From Flavobacterium rakeshii (GTDB taxonomy: Bacteria; Bacteroidota; Bacteroidia; Flavobacteriales; Flavobacteriaceae): a stretch of 64,000 bases of DNA. Below the pieces are notes generated by a model, which had not been told where the DNA came from, made no database searches, and saw only the letters and a list, made by a program, of their open reading frames with translations. Shown here piece by piece: positions 17,732 to 30,053 of the stretch. Numbering within the stretch: the stretch's first letter is position 1; the number at the start of each line of letters is the position of its first letter. Made by a program: the position numbers and the translations under genes. The stretch lies in NCBI RefSeq assembly GCF_009741375.1, contig NZ_WOWP01000005.1, forward strand, positions 1 to 64,000, given 5' to 3'.

Positions 17732-18481
17732 TTAATTCCATCTATTATTTTTAAACTGATGATTTTTCCAATACAGCATCATAAGGAAACCTATAAGTGC
17801 TCCTCCTACGTGTCCAAAATACCCTACTCCACCTGCAGCTCCTATAATCATTTGTCCTTTAAAACCTGATATTAAATCTCCTATTATATAAAAAGCAATA
17901 AGATATTTAATTTTTACAGGAAGAACAAACATTAAATAAACCTCTCTGTTTGGGAAAAGAAATGCAAATGCAGCCAGAACCCCATATATGGCTCCGGAAG
18001 CACCTATACCAATCACCCTATAACTCATAAGGTTATTAAACTCTCTTAGAGTAAGAATCTCCTCCCATTTAACCATGGATTTACCTTCATTCAACACAGC
18101 CAAAACATCTGCTTTATTATAACCCTCGGTTGCCAAAATATTTAAACTATCATGAAAAGCAAAATATGATATTCCCTGAGTTGCTAATATAGCGCCTACA
18201 CCACAGGACAGATAGAAAAACAGGAATTTACTCCCTCCCCATTGATCCTCAAGCGACGGACCAAAGAAAAACAGAAGCAGCATATTAAAAAATATATGGC
18301 GTATATCAGCATGAATAAACATATAGCTAACTATTTGCCATGGCTTAAAAGAAGGATTACCAAAATAATGAAAGGCTAAATACTCATAAATTATACTTTG
18401 GCCAATTATTATTTTACCTACAAAGAAAATTATATTTATAATTATAAGTTGTTTTACAACTTCGGTCATTCTAAACATCAT
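17732..18481 (-). CDS. Rhomboid intramembrane serine protease 2
   Basis: The 249-residue protease has Ser162 in GIGASGAIYG, His224 in GYFGHVGGALIG and the support motif HADIRHIFFNML. Between residues about 104 and 150 it carries a loop (LNILATEGYNKADVL to LTLREF) absent from its neighbour. It begins inside the end of mutL (ATGA overlap, 18478-18481), so translation is probably coupled. Starts at the second or fifth codon (both Met) are also possible. Confidence 0.93.
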   Translation of the reverse strand: MMFRMTEVVKQLIIINIIFFVGKIIIGQSIIYEYLAFHYFGNPSFKPWQIVSYMFIHADIRHIFFNMLLLFFFGPSLEDQWGGSKFLFFYLSCGVGAILATQGISYFAFHDSLNILATEGYNKADVLAVLNEGKSMVKWEEILTLREFNNLMSYRVIGIGASGAIYGVLAAFAFLFPNREVYLMFVLPVKIKYLIAFYIIGDLISGFKGQMIIGAAGGVGYFGHVGGALIGFLMMLYWKNHQFKNNRWN

Positions 18482-20388
18482 AGGGCAAATCGTTTATCTA
18501 AATCTTCTACGCTTAGTGTAATAAAAGTAGGTTTATTAAAAGGTGAAACTCCGGGCTCCTTGCAGGCAAAAAGCGCATTTACCATAGTTTCCTGCTCCCT
18601 CTCGGTCAATATTACTCCGGTTTTAACTGCCAGGCTTCGTGACATTGACTTTGCAATGCTGTCGCTTTGGCTAAAACTGGTATCGGGCACTTCCTGTTCT
18701 AAATCATTAAGCAGCTCTTCAAGCAGTATGGAAACCTCACTTTCGGCAACATTTACCGGAAGTCCGGAAACCACTATATGGTCGTCGCTAAATTCATCAA
18801 AAACAAAGCCAGTATTTTGTAACGATTCCTTCATTTCCTTTATTATGCCAAGTTCACTTTTATTAAAGTGAAGCGTTAGCGGGAACAACAACTGCTGACT
18901 TGAACCATGCTGAACTGTAATATTAGCTAGGAATTGCTCATACAGCACGCGCTGATGTGCCCTTTTCTGGTCTATTATCACCATGCCCGACTTAATAGGA
19001 CTTACGATATATTTTTTATGTATTTGGTATGTTTTATGAGCCGTTTGCTCTACTTCCTCATCATTAAACAGCGAACCTGTCACTTCTTCCGATTCAAAGC
19101 TTATTTCGGCAATTTCGTCAGTCGATGTATTCAGTCCGTTATACAGGCTCTCCCACGATGGCATCTTATCCTTTTTGAAGGAAGGTGAAGAATAGGACGA
19201 TGAGGAGGAAAAAGACGATGACGAAGAGGAGCGCGAACCACCTCCTGAAAAGGATTGTGTTGGTTTATCATCACTATCATCGGCAAACGGGTTAAAGGTA
19301 GAATCTACCTGAATAGTAGGCATACCTACATCTTTCTTTTCATAATCGTAAGGAGTATCCAGCGTGGCATCCCTGTCAAAATCCAGTACAGGTGCTACGT
19401 TAAACTGCCCTAAACTATGTTTTATAGCCGAACGGAGTATGGCATAAAGCGCATGCTCATCGTCAAACTTTATCTCAGTTTTTGTTGGGTGAATGTTAAT
19501 ATCAATAGTATTAGGCGGAACATCAAGGTACAGGTAATACCCCGGTTGTGTACCGTCTTTAAGCAAACCTTCGTAAGCAGCCATTACCGCATGGTGCAGG
19601 TAGGCACTTTTTATAAACCTGTCGTTTACAAAAAAGAACTGTTCTCCCCTGTTTTTCTTGGCAAATTCGGGTTTGCACACAAATCCGTTAATACTAACAA
19701 TCTCGGTAGTTTCGTTTACAGGGACAAGCTTTTCATTGGTACGTCCGCCAAAAATATTTACAATACGCTGGCGTGTGTTTGAAGCCGGAAGGTTAAACAT
19801 TTCGCTTCCGTTATGTATTAAAACAAAGTGAATATTGGCATGTGCCATGGCAACACGTTCAAACTCATCTACCACATGGCGAAACTCAACCGTATCTGAC
19901 TTTAGGAAGTTTCTCCTTGCCGGAATATTAAAGAAAAGATTCTTAACCGAAAAAGAAGTCCCCTTTGGCAATACCGCCACATCCTGACTTACAAATTTAC
20001 TTCCCTCTATAACGATATGTGTACCCAGCTCGTCCTGATCCTGTTTGGTTTTCATTTCCACGTGGGCAATAGCCGCTATAGAAGCCAACGCCTCTCCCCT
20101 AAAACCTTTTGTACCCAGGGCAAACAAATCTTCTGCATGGCGTATTTTTGAGGTTGCATGGCGCTCAAAACACAGCCTGGCATCGGTAACGCTCATACCT
20201 TTACCGTTATCTATAACCTGAATAAGGGTTTTACCGGCATCTTTAACTACAAGTTTTATCTCTGTAGAGCCCGCATCAACCGAATTTTCCATTAATTCTT
20301 TCACCACCGAAGCCGGTCTTTGTACTACCTCTCCGGCAGCTATCTGGTTGGCAACGTGGTCAGGAAGAAGTTGGATTATACTCGACAT
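18478..20388 (-). CDS. mutL: DNA mismatch repair protein MutL
   Basis: This 636-residue protein has the N-terminal GHKL ATPase (NQIAAGEVVQRPASVVKELMEN, DNGKGM, RHATSKI, GFRGEALASI), a serine-rich low-complexity linker near 375-410 and a C-terminal dimerisation domain. The motif that holds the endonuclease metals in MutH-less bacteria (DQHAxxExxxxE) reads DQKRAHQRVLYE at 473-484, and the C-terminal CPHGRP reads SPFNKP at 615-620. Nicking activity is therefore doubtful. The gene has its own consensus promoter and leads the rhomboid genes. Confidence 0.97.
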   Translation of the reverse strand: MSSIIQLLPDHVANQIAAGEVVQRPASVVKELMENSVDAGSTEIKLVVKDAGKTLIQVIDNGKGMSVTDARLCFERHATSKIRHAEDLFALGTKGFRGEALASIAAIAHVEMKTKQDQDELGTHIVIEGSKFVSQDVAVLPKGTSFSVKNLFFNIPARRNFLKSDTVEFRHVVDEFERVAMAHANIHFVLIHNGSEMFNLPASNTRQRIVNIFGGRTNEKLVPVNETTEIVSINGFVCKPEFAKKNRGEQFFFVNDRFIKSAYLHHAVMAAYEGLLKDGTQPGYYLYLDVPPNTIDINIHPTKTEIKFDDEHALYAILRSAIKHSLGQFNVAPVLDFDRDATLDTPYDYEKKDVGMPTIQVDSTFNPFADDSDDKPTQSFSGGGSRSSSSSSFSSSSSYSSPSFKKDKMPSWESLYNGLNTSTDEIAEISFESEEVTGSLFNDEEVEQTAHKTYQIHKKYIVSPIKSGMVIIDQKRAHQRVLYEQFLANITVQHGSSQQLLFPLTLHFNKSELGIIKEMKESLQNTGFVFDEFSDDHIVVSGLPVNVAESEVSILLEELLNDLEQEVPDTSFSQSDSIAKSMSRSLAVKTGVILTEREQETMVNALFACKEPGVSPFNKPTFITLSVEDLDKRFAL

Positions 20389-20420
20389 TAGAAAGTAAAT
20401 AGGGATTAATTGATGAACCT

Positions 20421-20450
20421 CAAAGTTAAGGAAATTTATGGCATGCTAAA
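20421..20450 (-). promoter_or_regulatory. mutL promoter
   Basis: On the minus strand TTTA (20450-20447), an 18-base spacer and TAACTTTG (20428-20421) match TTTG-N19-TAnnTTTG closely. The -7 box is about 32 bp before the mutL ATG. Confidence 0.65.
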
Positions 20451-20533
20451 AGCCATTTATTTTGTAAACTTGTTTATCCAAAAAATACAATAAAGCACTA
20501 TAAAGCAACACAATATCTTAAAATTCTTAAATT

Positions 20534-21424
20534 ATGGATAAAAAATATTTTTGTAGAAACTGTAAAGGATTACGAAATCACAAAGAAATGTTTTCAAAAA
20601 AAACACGTGGAGAAGATGATATTGACTATTTTATGTGGATTGAAGACTATTTCGTCATTGAATGTCTTGGATGCGAAACAATATCCTTCTTAAGAATATA
20701 TGGAGATACAGACATGTCATATTATGATGACGAGGGCAAACATCAATATTATTTTAATGAATATATTTATCCTGAATATATTGAAAAAGGAAATGAAATA
20801 GAAAGAATAGGCTATTTACCTAAAAAAATAAAATTAATATATGAGGAAACAATTGATGCATTAAAAAGTAATTCTTATATACTTACCGCGGGTGGATTAA
20901 GAGCAATTATTGAAGCTATATGTAATCACCTTAAAATTAAGAAAGGTAATTTAGAGGAGAGAATTGATTCCCTTCATAGTAAAAGTCATTTGACATTAAG
21001 TGAATCAAAAAGACTTCATTCTATAAGATTTTTAGGAAATGATGCCTTACATGAAATGGAAATCCCTAAAAAAGAACAATTATACATACTATTAGAAATA
21101 GTCAACCACTTACTTTTAAATTTATTCATAAATGACAAATTAATACAAGGAAAAGTTGACACCGTCATTGACAACTACGATGAATTTATAAGGCTCCTAA
21201 ATAATAAAATTAAAAAGGAAATGCTAGAAAAGCATTACACTTTGAACCAACTACTAGGAAACTCAAAGAGACTAATAGCTAAAAAAAACTTTTCTATATT
21301 TGAGAAGAAGTTAATCGAAGAAATTGAAAATGGTGAAATTGACTACTTAAGCATTACCTCCAAGAATACAGAAACATTCTACAAAATAGAAAAAGAACCA
21401 GAACTATCATTACATTGGTTTTAA
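20534..21424 (+). CDS. DUF4145 domain protein with zinc-ribbon-like N-terminus
   Basis: The 296-residue protein has two CxxC pairs (C7/C10 and C44/C47) that could bind zinc, then a DUF4145 domain (SYILTAGGLRAIIEAICNHL, and RFLGNDALHEMEIPKKE). It has a charged C-terminal extension. DUF4145 proteins are common in accessory and defence islands and with restriction-modification or abortive-infection genes, but no partner is present. It is more AT-rich than its neighbours, lies in opposite orientation between mutL and the rpoC unit, and looks like a single-gene insertion. Function unknown. Confidence 0.75.
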   Translation: MDKKYFCRNCKGLRNHKEMFSKKTRGEDDIDYFMWIEDYFVIECLGCETISFLRIYGDTDMSYYDDEGKHQYYFNEYIYPEYIEKGNEIERIGYLPKKIKLIYEETIDALKSNSYILTAGGLRAIIEAICNHLKIKKGNLEERIDSLHSKSHLTLSESKRLHSIRFLGNDALHEMEIPKKEQLYILLEIVNHLLLNLFINDKLIQGKVDTVIDNYDEFIRLLNNKIKKEMLEKHYTLNQLLGNSKRLIAKKNFSIFEKKLIEEIENGEIDYLSITSKNTETFYKIEKEPELSLHWF

Positions 21425-21448
21425 TCACTGAAATATTTAAAAAAATAA

Positions 21449-21476
21449 AAAAGCCCACTCAAATGAGTGGGCTTTT
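21449..21476. terminator. Bidirectional terminator, rpoC operon and DUF4145 gene
   Basis: AAAAGCCCACTC (21449-21460) pairs perfectly with GAGTGGGCTTTT (21465-21476) around AAAT. T runs on both sides serve both converging genes. Confidence 0.93.
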
Positions 21477-21484
21477 ATTTTATA

Positions 21485-21796
21485 TTAAGCCTGACCTGCA
21501 GGCCCGAAATTTAATGGAATTGGTGGTTGTTCTGATTCCTTAATCTCACCATGAGCGGCTTCAAAACGATGAATATTCTCACCAAGTACCTTTAGCAGCC
21601 TTTTGGCATGCTGAGGTGTTAATACAATACGTGATTTAACTTTAGCTTTTGGCACTGCCGGCATTATGCTTACAAAATCCACTACAAACTCGGAAGCCGA
21701 GTGGTTTATAATTGCCAGGTTAGAATAGATGCCTTCGGCTGTTTTTTCATCCAGTTCAATGTTAATTTGACCCGGTTGCTGTTTTTGATCACTCAT
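21485..21796 (-). CDS. DUF3467 protein, last gene of the rpoBC operon
   Basis: This 103-residue protein has the DUF3467 signature: GQINIELDEKTAEGIYSNLA, HSASEFVVDFVSIMP and RIVLTPQHAKRLLKVLGENI. It starts 6 bp after the rpoC stop, so it is cotranscribed with the RNA polymerase genes. The family is conserved after rpoC in many Bacteroidota; its function is not known to me. A role linked to RNA polymerase is suggested only by position. Confidence 0.9.
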   Translation of the reverse strand: MSDQKQQPGQINIELDEKTAEGIYSNLAIINHSASEFVVDFVSIMPAVPKAKVKSRIVLTPQHAKRLLKVLGENIHRFEAAHGEIKESEQPPIPLNFGPAGQA

Positions 21797-21802
21797 TTTG
21801 TA

Positions 21803-24800
21803 TTAGTAATTAAATTCCTCTTTAGGAGTTAATAATTCATTATACTCTTCTTTAGAACCTACGATAATGTTGTCGTAATCCCTCATACCTGTACCAGCAG
21901 GTATTCTGTGTCCTACAATAACGTTCTCTTTAAGTCCTTCAAGTCCGTCTACTTTACCAGCTACAGCTGCTTCGTTAAGTACTTTAGTTGTTTCCTGGAA
22001 CGATGCTGCCGAGATGAACGATTTAGTTTGTAGCGATGCTCTTGTAATACCCTGTAGTATTGGAGTAGCCGTTGCCGGAACAACGTCTCTTGCCACAACA
22101 AGGTTTTTATCACCACGCTTAAGGATTGAGTTCTCATCCCTTAACTGACGCGGAGTAATAATCTGACCTGGTTTAAGAGTATCAGAATCACCTGCATCTT
22201 CTACAACTTTCATTCCGTACAGCTTATCATTCTCCTCGATAAAGTCGCTAGTGTGAGCTAACTGATCTTCAAGGAATAATGTATCTCCCGGATCTTCAAT
22301 CTTAACTTTACGCATCATCTGGCGGATAACAACCTCAAAGTGCTTATCGTTGATTTTTACACCCTGTAGTCGGTAAACTTCCTGAATCTCGTTTACAAGA
22401 TACTGCTGTACTGCAGATGGTCCCTGTATTCTAAGGATATCATCCGGAGTAATAGCACCGTCTGAAAGTGGCAGACCCGCTTTCACGTAGTCATTCTCCT
22501 GAACAAGAATCTGGTTAGAAAGCTTCACAAGATATTTCTTGATTTCACCAAACTTAGACTCAACTATAATCTCACGGTTACCTCTCTTAATTTTACCGAA
22601 TGACACAACACCGTCGATTTCAGAAACCACAGCCGGGTTAGAAGGGTTACGTGCTTCAAGAAGCTCTGTAATCCTTGGTAAACCACCCGTAATATCACCC
22701 GCCTTAGAAGAACGTCTAGGAATCTTAACAAGTACTTTACCTGCCTTGATTTTCTCTCCGTTATCTACCATAAGGTGAGAACCTACCGGTAAGTTGTAAG
22801 AACGGATTAACTCTCCGTCATTACCGTAAATTAATAAGGTTGGGATTAATTTCTTATTCCTTGCCTCAGAGATTACTTTTTCCTGGAATCCTGTTTGCTC
22901 ATCGATTTCAACAATAAACGTTTGTCCCTGTTCGATATCTTCGTAAGCAATTTTACCGGTAAATTCAGAAATAATTACACCGTTATAAGGGTCCCATTTA
23001 CATATTACAGTTCCTTCTGCTACAACGTCTCCGTTTTTCACATAGATGCTGGAACCGTAAGGTATGTTATGTGTATTTAATACAATTCCTGTAGTTTCGT
23101 CAACAAGTTTTAACTCAGTAGAACGTGATACCACGATATCCACTTCGTTACCTTCGTTGTCTTCACCTTTAACTGTTTTAAGATCTTCGATATCAAGCTT
23201 ACCGCGGAATTTAGTGATGATACTAGACTCCTCAGAAATGTTACCTGCTGTACCACCCACGTGGAACGTACGTAGTGTAAGCTGTGTACCAGGCTCACCA
23301 ATTGACTGTGCTGCAATAACACCTACTGCCTCACCTTTTTGTGTCATTTTGGCTGTTGCTAGGTTACGACCGTAACATTTAGCACAAATACCTTTTTTAG
23401 CCTCACATGTTAGTGGAGAACGTACTTCAACGCTCTCTACCGGAGAAGCATTAATAGCTCTAACTTCAGCCTCTGTGATTTGCTCACCTGCGTGAACAAG
23501 AACCTCAGAAGTAAGCGGATTAACAACATCCTGTAGTGCTACACGACCTAATATTCTTTCACCAAGAGATTCTACAATCTCTTCGTTTTTCTTAAGTGCT
23601 GTTACTTCAATACCTCTTAATGTACCACAGTCAACAGAGTTTACAATAACGTCTTGAGAAACGTCATGTAGCCTCCTTGTAAGGTAACCCGCATCGGCCG
23701 TTTTAAGAGCCGTATCCGCAAGACCTTTACGAGCACCGTGAGTAGAGATAAAGTACTCAAGGATTGATAGACCTTCTTTAAAGTTAGATAAGATAGGGTT
23801 TTCAATAATCTCACCACCACCGGCAGTAGATTTCTTAGGCTTAGCCATAAGACCACGCATACCTGTAAGCTGACGAATCTGTTCCTTAGAACCCCTCGCC
23901 CCAGAGTCAAGCATCATGTACACCGAGTTGAATCCTTGCTGATCCTCTCTAATGTTCTTCATTGCAAGCTCAGTAAGAAGCGCGTTGGTAGAAGTCCAAA
24001 CGTCAATTACCTGGTTGTAACGCTCATTGTTAGTGATAAGACCCATGTTATAGTTCATGGTAATTCCATCAACCTGCTCGTTTGCATCGCTAATAAGTTC
24101 TTGCTTTCTTGCAGGGATAATAATATCACCTAAGCTGAAAGAAAGACCACCTCTAAATGCGAAACGGTAACCCATGTCTTTAATATTATCAAGGAAGGCA
24201 GCCGTTGTAGGTACATCAGTAGCATTTAAAATCTTACCGATAATATCCCTTAACGATTTTTTAGTCAATACCTCATTGATATATCCAGCCTGCTCTGGTA
24301 CTACTTCATTAAATAATACCCTACCTGCTGTAGTTTTGATAACCTGATAAACAAGTTCTCCTTTATCATTAAAGTCTTTAGTTCTAACCCTAACAGATGC
24401 ATTAAGCTCTACTCTACCCTCATTTAAAGCAATATTTACTTCTTCTGCAGAATAGAAAGTAAGACCTTCACCTAAAATTTTGTGTGTCTCTGTAGACAAA
24501 CGCTCTTTGGTCATATAGTAAAGACCAAGAACCATGTCCTGAGATGGTACAGTAATAGGTGCACCGTTAGCAGGGTTAAGAATGTTGTGTGAAGCAAGCA
24601 TTAAAAGCTGTGCCTCAAGTATAGCCTCTGGCCCTAGAGGTAAGTGAACCGCCATCTGGTCACCATCAAAGTCGGCGTTAAATGCCGTACATACTAATGG
24701 GTGTAGCTGGATCGCTTTACCTTCAATAAGTTTAGGCTGGAATGCCTGTATACCTAAACGGTGAAGAGTAGGAGCACGGTTAAGTAGTACCGGGTGACCT

Positions 24801-26101
24801 TTAATTACATTTTCAAGGATATCCCATACTACTGGCTCTTTCTTATCTATAATCTTCTTAGCCGACTTAACTGTTTTTACAATACCTCTTTCGATAAGCT
24901 TACGGATAACGAATGGTTTGTAAAGCTCAGCAGCCATATCTTTTGGTAAACCACACTCAAAAAGTTTCATTTCAGGTCCAACAACGATAACCGAACGTGC
25001 AGAATAGTCAACACGTTTACCAAGAAGGTTTTGACGGAAACGTCCCTGCTTACCTTTTAATGAATCAGAAAGTGATTTAAGCGGTCTGTTTGATTCAGTT
25101 TTAACAGCAGAAGCTTTTCTTGTATTATCGAATAACGAGTCAACAGATTCCTGAAGCATACGTTTTTCGTTACGAAGAATAACCTCCGGCGCTTTGATTT
25201 CCATAAGTCTCTTAAGACGGTTGTTACGTATAATAACCCTTCTGTAAAGGTCATTAAGGTCAGACGTAGCAAAACGTCCACCATCAAGAGGCACTAACGG
25301 ACGAAGCTCTGGCGGGATAACAGGAATAACTTTAAGAATCATCCACTCTGGGCGGTTTTCCCTGTTAAGGTTCGCCTCACGGAAAGATTCTACAACCTGT
25401 AGTCTTTTAAGTGCTTCAGTTTTTCTTTGTTTAGATGTCTCGGTATTAGCACTGTGACGAAGGTTGTATGACAACTGGTCAAGATCAATTCTCGCCAATA
25501 AGTCCATAATACACTCAGCCCCCATCTTAGCGATAAACTTGTTAGGGTCTGTGTCATCTAAATATTGGTTTTCCATCGGAAGGGTATCTGCAATGTTCAG
25601 GTACTCTTCTTCAGTTAAAAAGTCTAATTCTTTAAGGGATTCCCCATCAGGACCCTTAGCAATACCCGGCTGGATAACCACATACCTTTCATAGTATATG
25701 ATCATGTCTAATTTCTTAGACGGAAGGCCAAGAAGATAACCAATTTTGTTTGGTAATGAACGGAAGTACCAAATGTGAGCAATAGGCACAACAAGGTTGA
25801 TGTGTCCTACTCTGTCACGACGTACTTTTTTCTCCGTAACCTCTACACCACAACGGTCACAAACAATCCCTTTATAACGGATTCTTTTGTACTTACCACA
25901 AGCACATTCAAAGTCTTTTACAGGACCGAAAATACGCTCACAGAAAAGTCCGTCTCTTTCCGGTTTGTGAGTACGATAGTTAATGGTTTCCGGCTTTAGA
26001 ACCTCACCTCTTGACTCTGCAAGGATGGACTCCGGAGAAGCAAGACCTATCGATATCTGGTTAAATCTTTTAACGGTATTTTTATCTTTTAATCTCGTCA
26101 T
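21803..26101 (-). CDS. rpoC: RNA polymerase subunit beta'
   Basis: The 1432-residue beta' subunit has the N-terminal zinc site ([20 protein letters not shown]), the catalytic magnesium motif [12 protein letters not shown], the bridge-helix/trigger-loop region near [19 protein letters not shown], the second zinc site ([16 protein letters not shown]) and the switch/jaw C-terminus. With beta it forms the active centre for transcription. It follows rpoB by 72 bp and precedes DUF3467 by 6 bp. Confidence 0.99.
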   Translation of the reverse strand: MTRLKDKNTVKRFNQISIGLASPESILAESRGEVLKPETINYRTHKPERDGLFCERIFGPVKDFECACGKYKRIRYKGIVCDRCGVEVTEKKVRRDRVGHINLVVPIAHIWYFRSLPNKIGYLLGLPSKKLDMIIYYERYVVIQPGIAKGPDGESLKELDFLTEEEYLNIADTLPMENQYLDDTDPNKFIAKMGAECIMDLLARIDLDQLSYNLRHSANTETSKQRKTEALKRLQVVESFREANLNRENRPEWMILKVIPVIPPELRPLVPLDGGRFATSDLNDLYRRVIIRNNRLKRLMEIKAPEVILRNEKRMLQESVDSLFDNTRKASAVKTESNRPLKSLSDSLKGKQGRFRQNLLGKRVDYSARSVIVVGPEMKLFECGLPKDMAAELYKPFVIRKLIERGIVKTVKSAKKIIDKKEPVVWDILENVIKGHPVLLNRAPTLHRLGIQAFQPKLIEGKAIQLHPLVCTAFNADFDGDQMAVHLPLGPEAILEAQLLMLASHNILNPANGAPITVPSQDMVLGLYYMTKERLSTETHKILGEGLTFYSAEEVNIALNEGRVELNASVRVRTKDFNDKGELVYQVIKTTAGRVLFNEVVPEQAGYINEVLTKKSLRDIIGKILNATDVPTTAAFLDNIKDMGYRFAFRGGLSFSLGDIIIPARKQELISDANEQVDGITMNYNMGLITNNERYNQVIDVWTSTNALLTELAMKNIREDQQGFNSVYMMLDSGARGSKEQIRQLTGMRGLMAKPKKSTAGGGEIIENPILSNFKEGLSILEYFISTHGARKGLADTALKTADAGYLTRRLHDVSQDVIVNSVDCGTLRGIEVTALKKNEEIVESLGERILGRVALQDVVNPLTSEVLVHAGEQITEAEVRAINASPVESVEVRSPLTCEAKKGICAKCYGRNLATAKMTQKGEAVGVIAAQSIGEPGTQLTLRTFHVGGTAGNISEESSIITKFRGKLDIEDLKTVKGEDNEGNEVDIVVSRSTELKLVDETTGIVLNTHNIPYGSSIYVKNGDVVAEGTVICKWDPYNGVIISEFTGKIAYEDIEQGQTFIVEIDEQTGFQEKVISEARNKKLIPTLLIYGNDGELIRSYNLPVGSHLMVDNGEKIKAGKVLVKIPRRSSKAGDITGGLPRITELLEARNPSNPAVVSEIDGVVSFGKIKRGNREIIVESKFGEIKKYLVKLSNQILVQENDYVKAGLPLSDGAITPDDILRIQGPSAVQQYLVNEIQEVYRLQGVKINDKHFEVVIRQMMRKVKIEDPGDTLFLEDQLAHTSDFIEENDKLYGMKVVEDAGDSDTLKPGQIITPRQLRDENSILKRGDKNLVVARDVVPATATPILQGITRASLQTKSFISAASFQETTKVLNEAAVAGKVDGLEGLKENVIVGHRIPAGTGMRDYDNIIVGSKEEYNELLTPKEEFNY

Positions 26102-26173
26102 GATATGAATCTATCAATTATATTAAAAACGCTGTAAAGGGAATGGCGCTAAAAGCACCATTCCCGTGGAAAT

Positions 26174-29100
26174 TTATTCTTCTAATCTGATGTCTAGTCC
26201 AAGACCTTTAAGCTCGTGCATCAATACATTGAATGATTCCGGTAGCCCTGGTTCCGGCATGGTTTCACCCTTAACGATAGATTCGTAAGTTTTAGCCCTA
26301 CCTATAACGTCATCTGATTTAACTGTCAGGATCTCTCTCAGTGTGCTTGAAGCACCGTATGCCTCAAGTGCCCAAACCTCCATCTCTCCAAAACGCTGAC
26401 CACCAAACTGTGCTTTACCTCCAAGAGGCTGCTGCGTGATAAGCGAGTAAGGACCAATAGAACGTGCGTGCATCTTATCATCTACCATGTGACCCAGCTT
26501 AAGCATATAAATTACACCTACTGTAGCCGGCTGGTGGAAACGCTCTCCTGTACCTCCGTCATATAAGTACGTATGACCAAATCTTGGTACACCTGCCTCA
26601 TCAGTAAGCGCGTTGATCTCATCAAGAGAAGCACCGTCAAAAATTGGCGTTGCAAATTTCTTGCCTAAGTTCATACCTGCCCATCCAAGTACAGTTTCGT
26701 AGATCTGACCAATGTTCATACGCGATGGTACCCCTAGTGGGTTAAGAACGATATCTACCGGAGTTCCGTCTTCAAGGAATGGCATATCCTCGTGGCGTAC
26801 TATTTTAGCAACAATACCTTTGTTACCGTGACGACCTGCCATTTTATCACCCACTTTAAGTTTACGTTTCTTAGCGATGTAAACCTTAGCAAGTTTTAAT
26901 ATTCCTGACGGAAGCTCATCTCCTACAGTGATAGTGAATTTCTCTCTTCTTAATGCACCCTGAAGGTCGTTCAGCTTAATTTTATAGTTGTGGATAAGGT
27001 CGTTAACCATTGCATTGGTTTCGTCATCCGTAGTCCACTGTCCTTTTGTTAAGTGAGCGAAATCTTCAACAGCATAAAGCATTTTCTGAGTGTATTTTTT
27101 ACCTTTTGGTAAAATTTCCTCACCCAGATCATTCATTACTCCCTGAGAAGTTTTTCCGTTAACGATATTAAATAACTTATCAATAAGTCTGTCTTTAAGC
27201 TCAGTGAACTTAACTTCAAACTCCATTTCAAGTTTAGTTAAATCGTCTTTATCTTTTGTACGTTTGCGTTTATCTTTTACGGCTCTTGCAAATAATTTTT
27301 TGTCAAGAACAACACCATGTAATGATGGAGAAGCTTTTAACGAAGCATCCTTAACATCACCTGCTTTATCTCCAAAGATTGCTCTAAGTAGTTTTTCTTC
27401 AGGTGTAGGGTCTGACTCTCCTTTTGGAGTAATCTTACCGATAAGGATATCACCAGGTTTAACTTCTGCACCAATCCTGATCATACCGTTTTCATCAAGA
27501 TCTTTAGTAGCCTCTTCACTTACGTTAGGAATATCGTTAGTTAACTCTTCGTTACCTAATTTAGTATCCCTTACCTCTAATGAATAATCGTCTACGTGGA
27601 TCGATGTAAAGATATCATCACGAACAACTTTTTCAGAAATTACAATCGCATCCTCAAAGTTATACCCTTTCCAAGGCATGAACGCTACTTTAAGGTTTCT
27701 ACCTAAAGCAAGCTCACCATTTTGAGTTGCATAACCTTCACAAAGCACCTGTCCTTTAGCAACCCTGTCACCTTTTCTAACGATAGGTTTAAGGTTTATA
27801 CTTGTACTCTGGTTAGTTTTTCTGAACTTAATTAATTTGTATGTTTTCTCATCCGTATCAAAGCTTACACTTCTCTCACGGTCTGTACGGTCATACTTAA
27901 TAGTAATCTCGTTAGCATCTACATACTCAACAGTACCATTGCCTTCGGCATTAATAAGTACTCTTGAATCTGAAGCTACCTGACGCTCTAAACCAGTACC
28001 CACGATAGGAGATTCAGGACGTAACAATGGTACGGCCTGGCGCATCATGTTTGATCCCATCAGTGCACGGTTCGCATCATCGTGCTCAAGGAAAGGAATC
28101 AACGAAGCTGAGATAGAAGCAATCTGGTTAGGAGCAACATCTGTATAATGTACAACGTTTGGCTCAACAACCGGGAAGTCACCTTCCTCACGGGCAATTA
28201 CTTTCTCTGCAGTAATAGTACCGTTATCGTTCATCTCAATATTTGCCTGAGCAATCAGTTTACCTTCTTCCTCTTCTGCACTTAGGTAAATAGGTTCGGA
28301 AACAATATCAACTTTACCGTCTTCAACTTTACGGTAAGGAGTTTCGATAAAGCCCATTCCGTTTACCTTAGCATAAACACCAAGAGAAGAGATCAAACCA
28401 ATGTTTGGACCCTCTGGTGTTTCAATAGGACATAAACGTCCGTAATGCGTATAGTGAACGTCTCGCACCTCGAAACCTGCTCTCTCTCTCGAAAGACCAC
28501 CAGGTCCTAATGCAGACAATCTTCTTTTGTGCGTAATCTCAGCAAGTGGATTGGTTTGATCCATGAACTGAGAAAGCTGGTTTGTACCAAAGAAAGAGTT
28601 GATAACTGACGACAATGTTTTAGCATTGATAAGGTCAATTGGTGTAAACACCTCGTTATCCCTAACGTTCATACGCTCTCTAATGGTTCTCGCCATACGA
28701 GCCAAACCTACGCCAAACTGAGCTGAAAGCTGTTCACCTACAGTTCTTACACGACGGTTTGATAAGTGATCGATATCATCAATCTCTGCTTTAGAGTTGA
28801 TAAGCTCGATTAAATACTTAACAATAGTAATGATATCCTCTTTGGTAAGCACCTGCTTATCCATAGGGATGTCAAGACTAAGTTTTTTGTTCATTCTGTA
28901 ACGACCTACCTCACCTAAGTTGTAACGTTGATCAGAGAAGAACAATTTATCTATGATGCCACGAGCAGTCTCTTCATCCGGCGGTTCTGCATTACGCAGC
29001 TGACGGTAGATGTGCTCTACAGCTTCTTTTTCTGAGTTTGTTGGGTCTTTTTGTAAAGTATTGTGGATAATAGCATAATCTGCCTGATTATTATCCTCTT

Positions 29101-29986
29101 TATGAAGCAGAATTGTTTTTACATTAGAATCGATAATCTCCTCAACATTATCCTTATCAATGATAGTATCCCTGTCTAATATAATTTCATTACGCTCGAT
29201 AGAAACAACTTCACCTGTATCTTCATCCACGAAATCTTCGTGCCATGTATTAAGAACACGTGCAGCAAGTCTTCTGCCTATATACTTTTTAAGACCGGTT
29301 TTAGAAACCTTAACCTCTTCTGCAAGGTCAAATATCTCTAGGATATCTTTATCCCTTTCAAAACCTATTGCCCTAAATAATGTTGTAACCGGTAATTTTT
29401 TCTTTCTGTCAATGTACGCATACATCACATTATTAATATCGGTTGCAAACTCTATCCAAGAACCTTTAAAAGGAATTACCCTGGCCGAATATAATTTTGT
29501 TCCGTTAGCGTGGAACGACTGACCGAAGAAAACACCCGGAGACCTGTGTAACTGAGATACAACCACACGTTCTGCACCGTTGATAACAAAAGTACCGCTA
29601 GGAGTCATGTATGGTATAGTACCTAAATACACGTCCTGTACAATTGTTTCAAAATCCTCATGTTCTGGGTCTGTACAATATAACTTAAGCCTTGCTTTTA
29701 ACGGCACGCTGTAAGTTAAACCCCTATCAATACACTCTTCAATTGTATACCTTGGCGGATCAACAAAGTAATCAAGGAACTCCAGTACAAACTGATTTCT
29801 GGTATCAGTAATCGGAAAGTTTTCCATGAAGGTGTTGTAAAGACCTTCGTTGCCTCTTTCGTCAGATTTGGTTTCCAGTTGAAAGAAATCCTTGAAAGAC
29901 TTCACCTGGATATCTAGAAAATCCGGATATGCAGGAATGTTTTTCGTAGAGGCAAAATTTAATCTCTCAGTCTGATTTGTTATCAT
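26174..29986 (-). CDS. rpoB: RNA polymerase subunit beta
   Basis: The ATG at 29986 is chosen; an in-frame TTG one codon earlier is less likely. The 1270-residue protein carries all standard regions: the rifampicin pocket ([18 protein letters not shown] and LSALGPGG) with wild-type residues at the usual resistance sites, [18 protein letters not shown] [14 protein letters not shown], and the C-terminal [18 protein letters not shown]. On sequence alone this strain should be rifampicin sensitive at this target. It is separated from rplL by 131 bp that include a strong hairpin. Confidence 0.99.
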   Translation of the reverse strand: MITNQTERLNFASTKNIPAYPDFLDIQVKSFKDFFQLETKSDERGNEGLYNTFMENFPITDTRNQFVLEFLDYFVDPPRYTIEECIDRGLTYSVPLKARLKLYCTDPEHEDFETIVQDVYLGTIPYMTPSGTFVINGAERVVVSQLHRSPGVFFGQSFHANGTKLYSARVIPFKGSWIEFATDINNVMYAYIDRKKKLPVTTLFRAIGFERDKDILEIFDLAEEVKVSKTGLKKYIGRRLAARVLNTWHEDFVDEDTGEVVSIERNEIILDRDTIIDKDNVEEIIDSNVKTILLHKEDNNQADYAIIHNTLQKDPTNSEKEAVEHIYRQLRNAEPPDEETARGIIDKLFFSDQRYNLGEVGRYRMNKKLSLDIPMDKQVLTKEDIITIVKYLIELINSKAEIDDIDHLSNRRVRTVGEQLSAQFGVGLARMARTIRERMNVRDNEVFTPIDLINAKTLSSVINSFFGTNQLSQFMDQTNPLAEITHKRRLSALGPGGLSRERAGFEVRDVHYTHYGRLCPIETPEGPNIGLISSLGVYAKVNGMGFIETPYRKVEDGKVDIVSEPIYLSAEEEEGKLIAQANIEMNDNGTITAEKVIAREEGDFPVVEPNVVHYTDVAPNQIASISASLIPFLEHDDANRALMGSNMMRQAVPLLRPESPIVGTGLERQVASDSRVLINAEGNGTVEYVDANEITIKYDRTDRERSVSFDTDEKTYKLIKFRKTNQSTSINLKPIVRKGDRVAKGQVLCEGYATQNGELALGRNLKVAFMPWKGYNFEDAIVISEKVVRDDIFTSIHVDDYSLEVRDTKLGNEELTNDIPNVSEEATKDLDENGMIRIGAEVKPGDILIGKITPKGESDPTPEEKLLRAIFGDKAGDVKDASLKASPSLHGVVLDKKLFARAVKDKRKRTKDKDDLTKLEMEFEVKFTELKDRLIDKLFNIVNGKTSQGVMNDLGEEILPKGKKYTQKMLYAVEDFAHLTKGQWTTDDETNAMVNDLIHNYKIKLNDLQGALRREKFTITVGDELPSGILKLAKVYIAKKRKLKVGDKMAGRHGNKGIVAKIVRHEDMPFLEDGTPVDIVLNPLGVPSRMNIGQIYETVLGWAGMNLGKKFATPIFDGASLDEINALTDEAGVPRFGHTYLYDGGTGERFHQPATVGVIYMLKLGHMVDDKMHARSIGPYSLITQQPLGGKAQFGGQRFGEMEVWALEAYGASSTLREILTVKSDDVIGRAKTYESIVKGETMPEPGLPESFNVLMHELKGLGLDIRLEE

Positions 29987-30053
29987 CAATGGACAAAATT
30001 TTGATTAAAAAAGTTTTATAAGAAAACGTATAAATGTTAATTATACGAAAAAT

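Noticed and set aside
23064..23375. Plus-strand frames inside rpoC and rpoB
   Set aside because: They are shadows caused by codon bias of the long polymerase genes.
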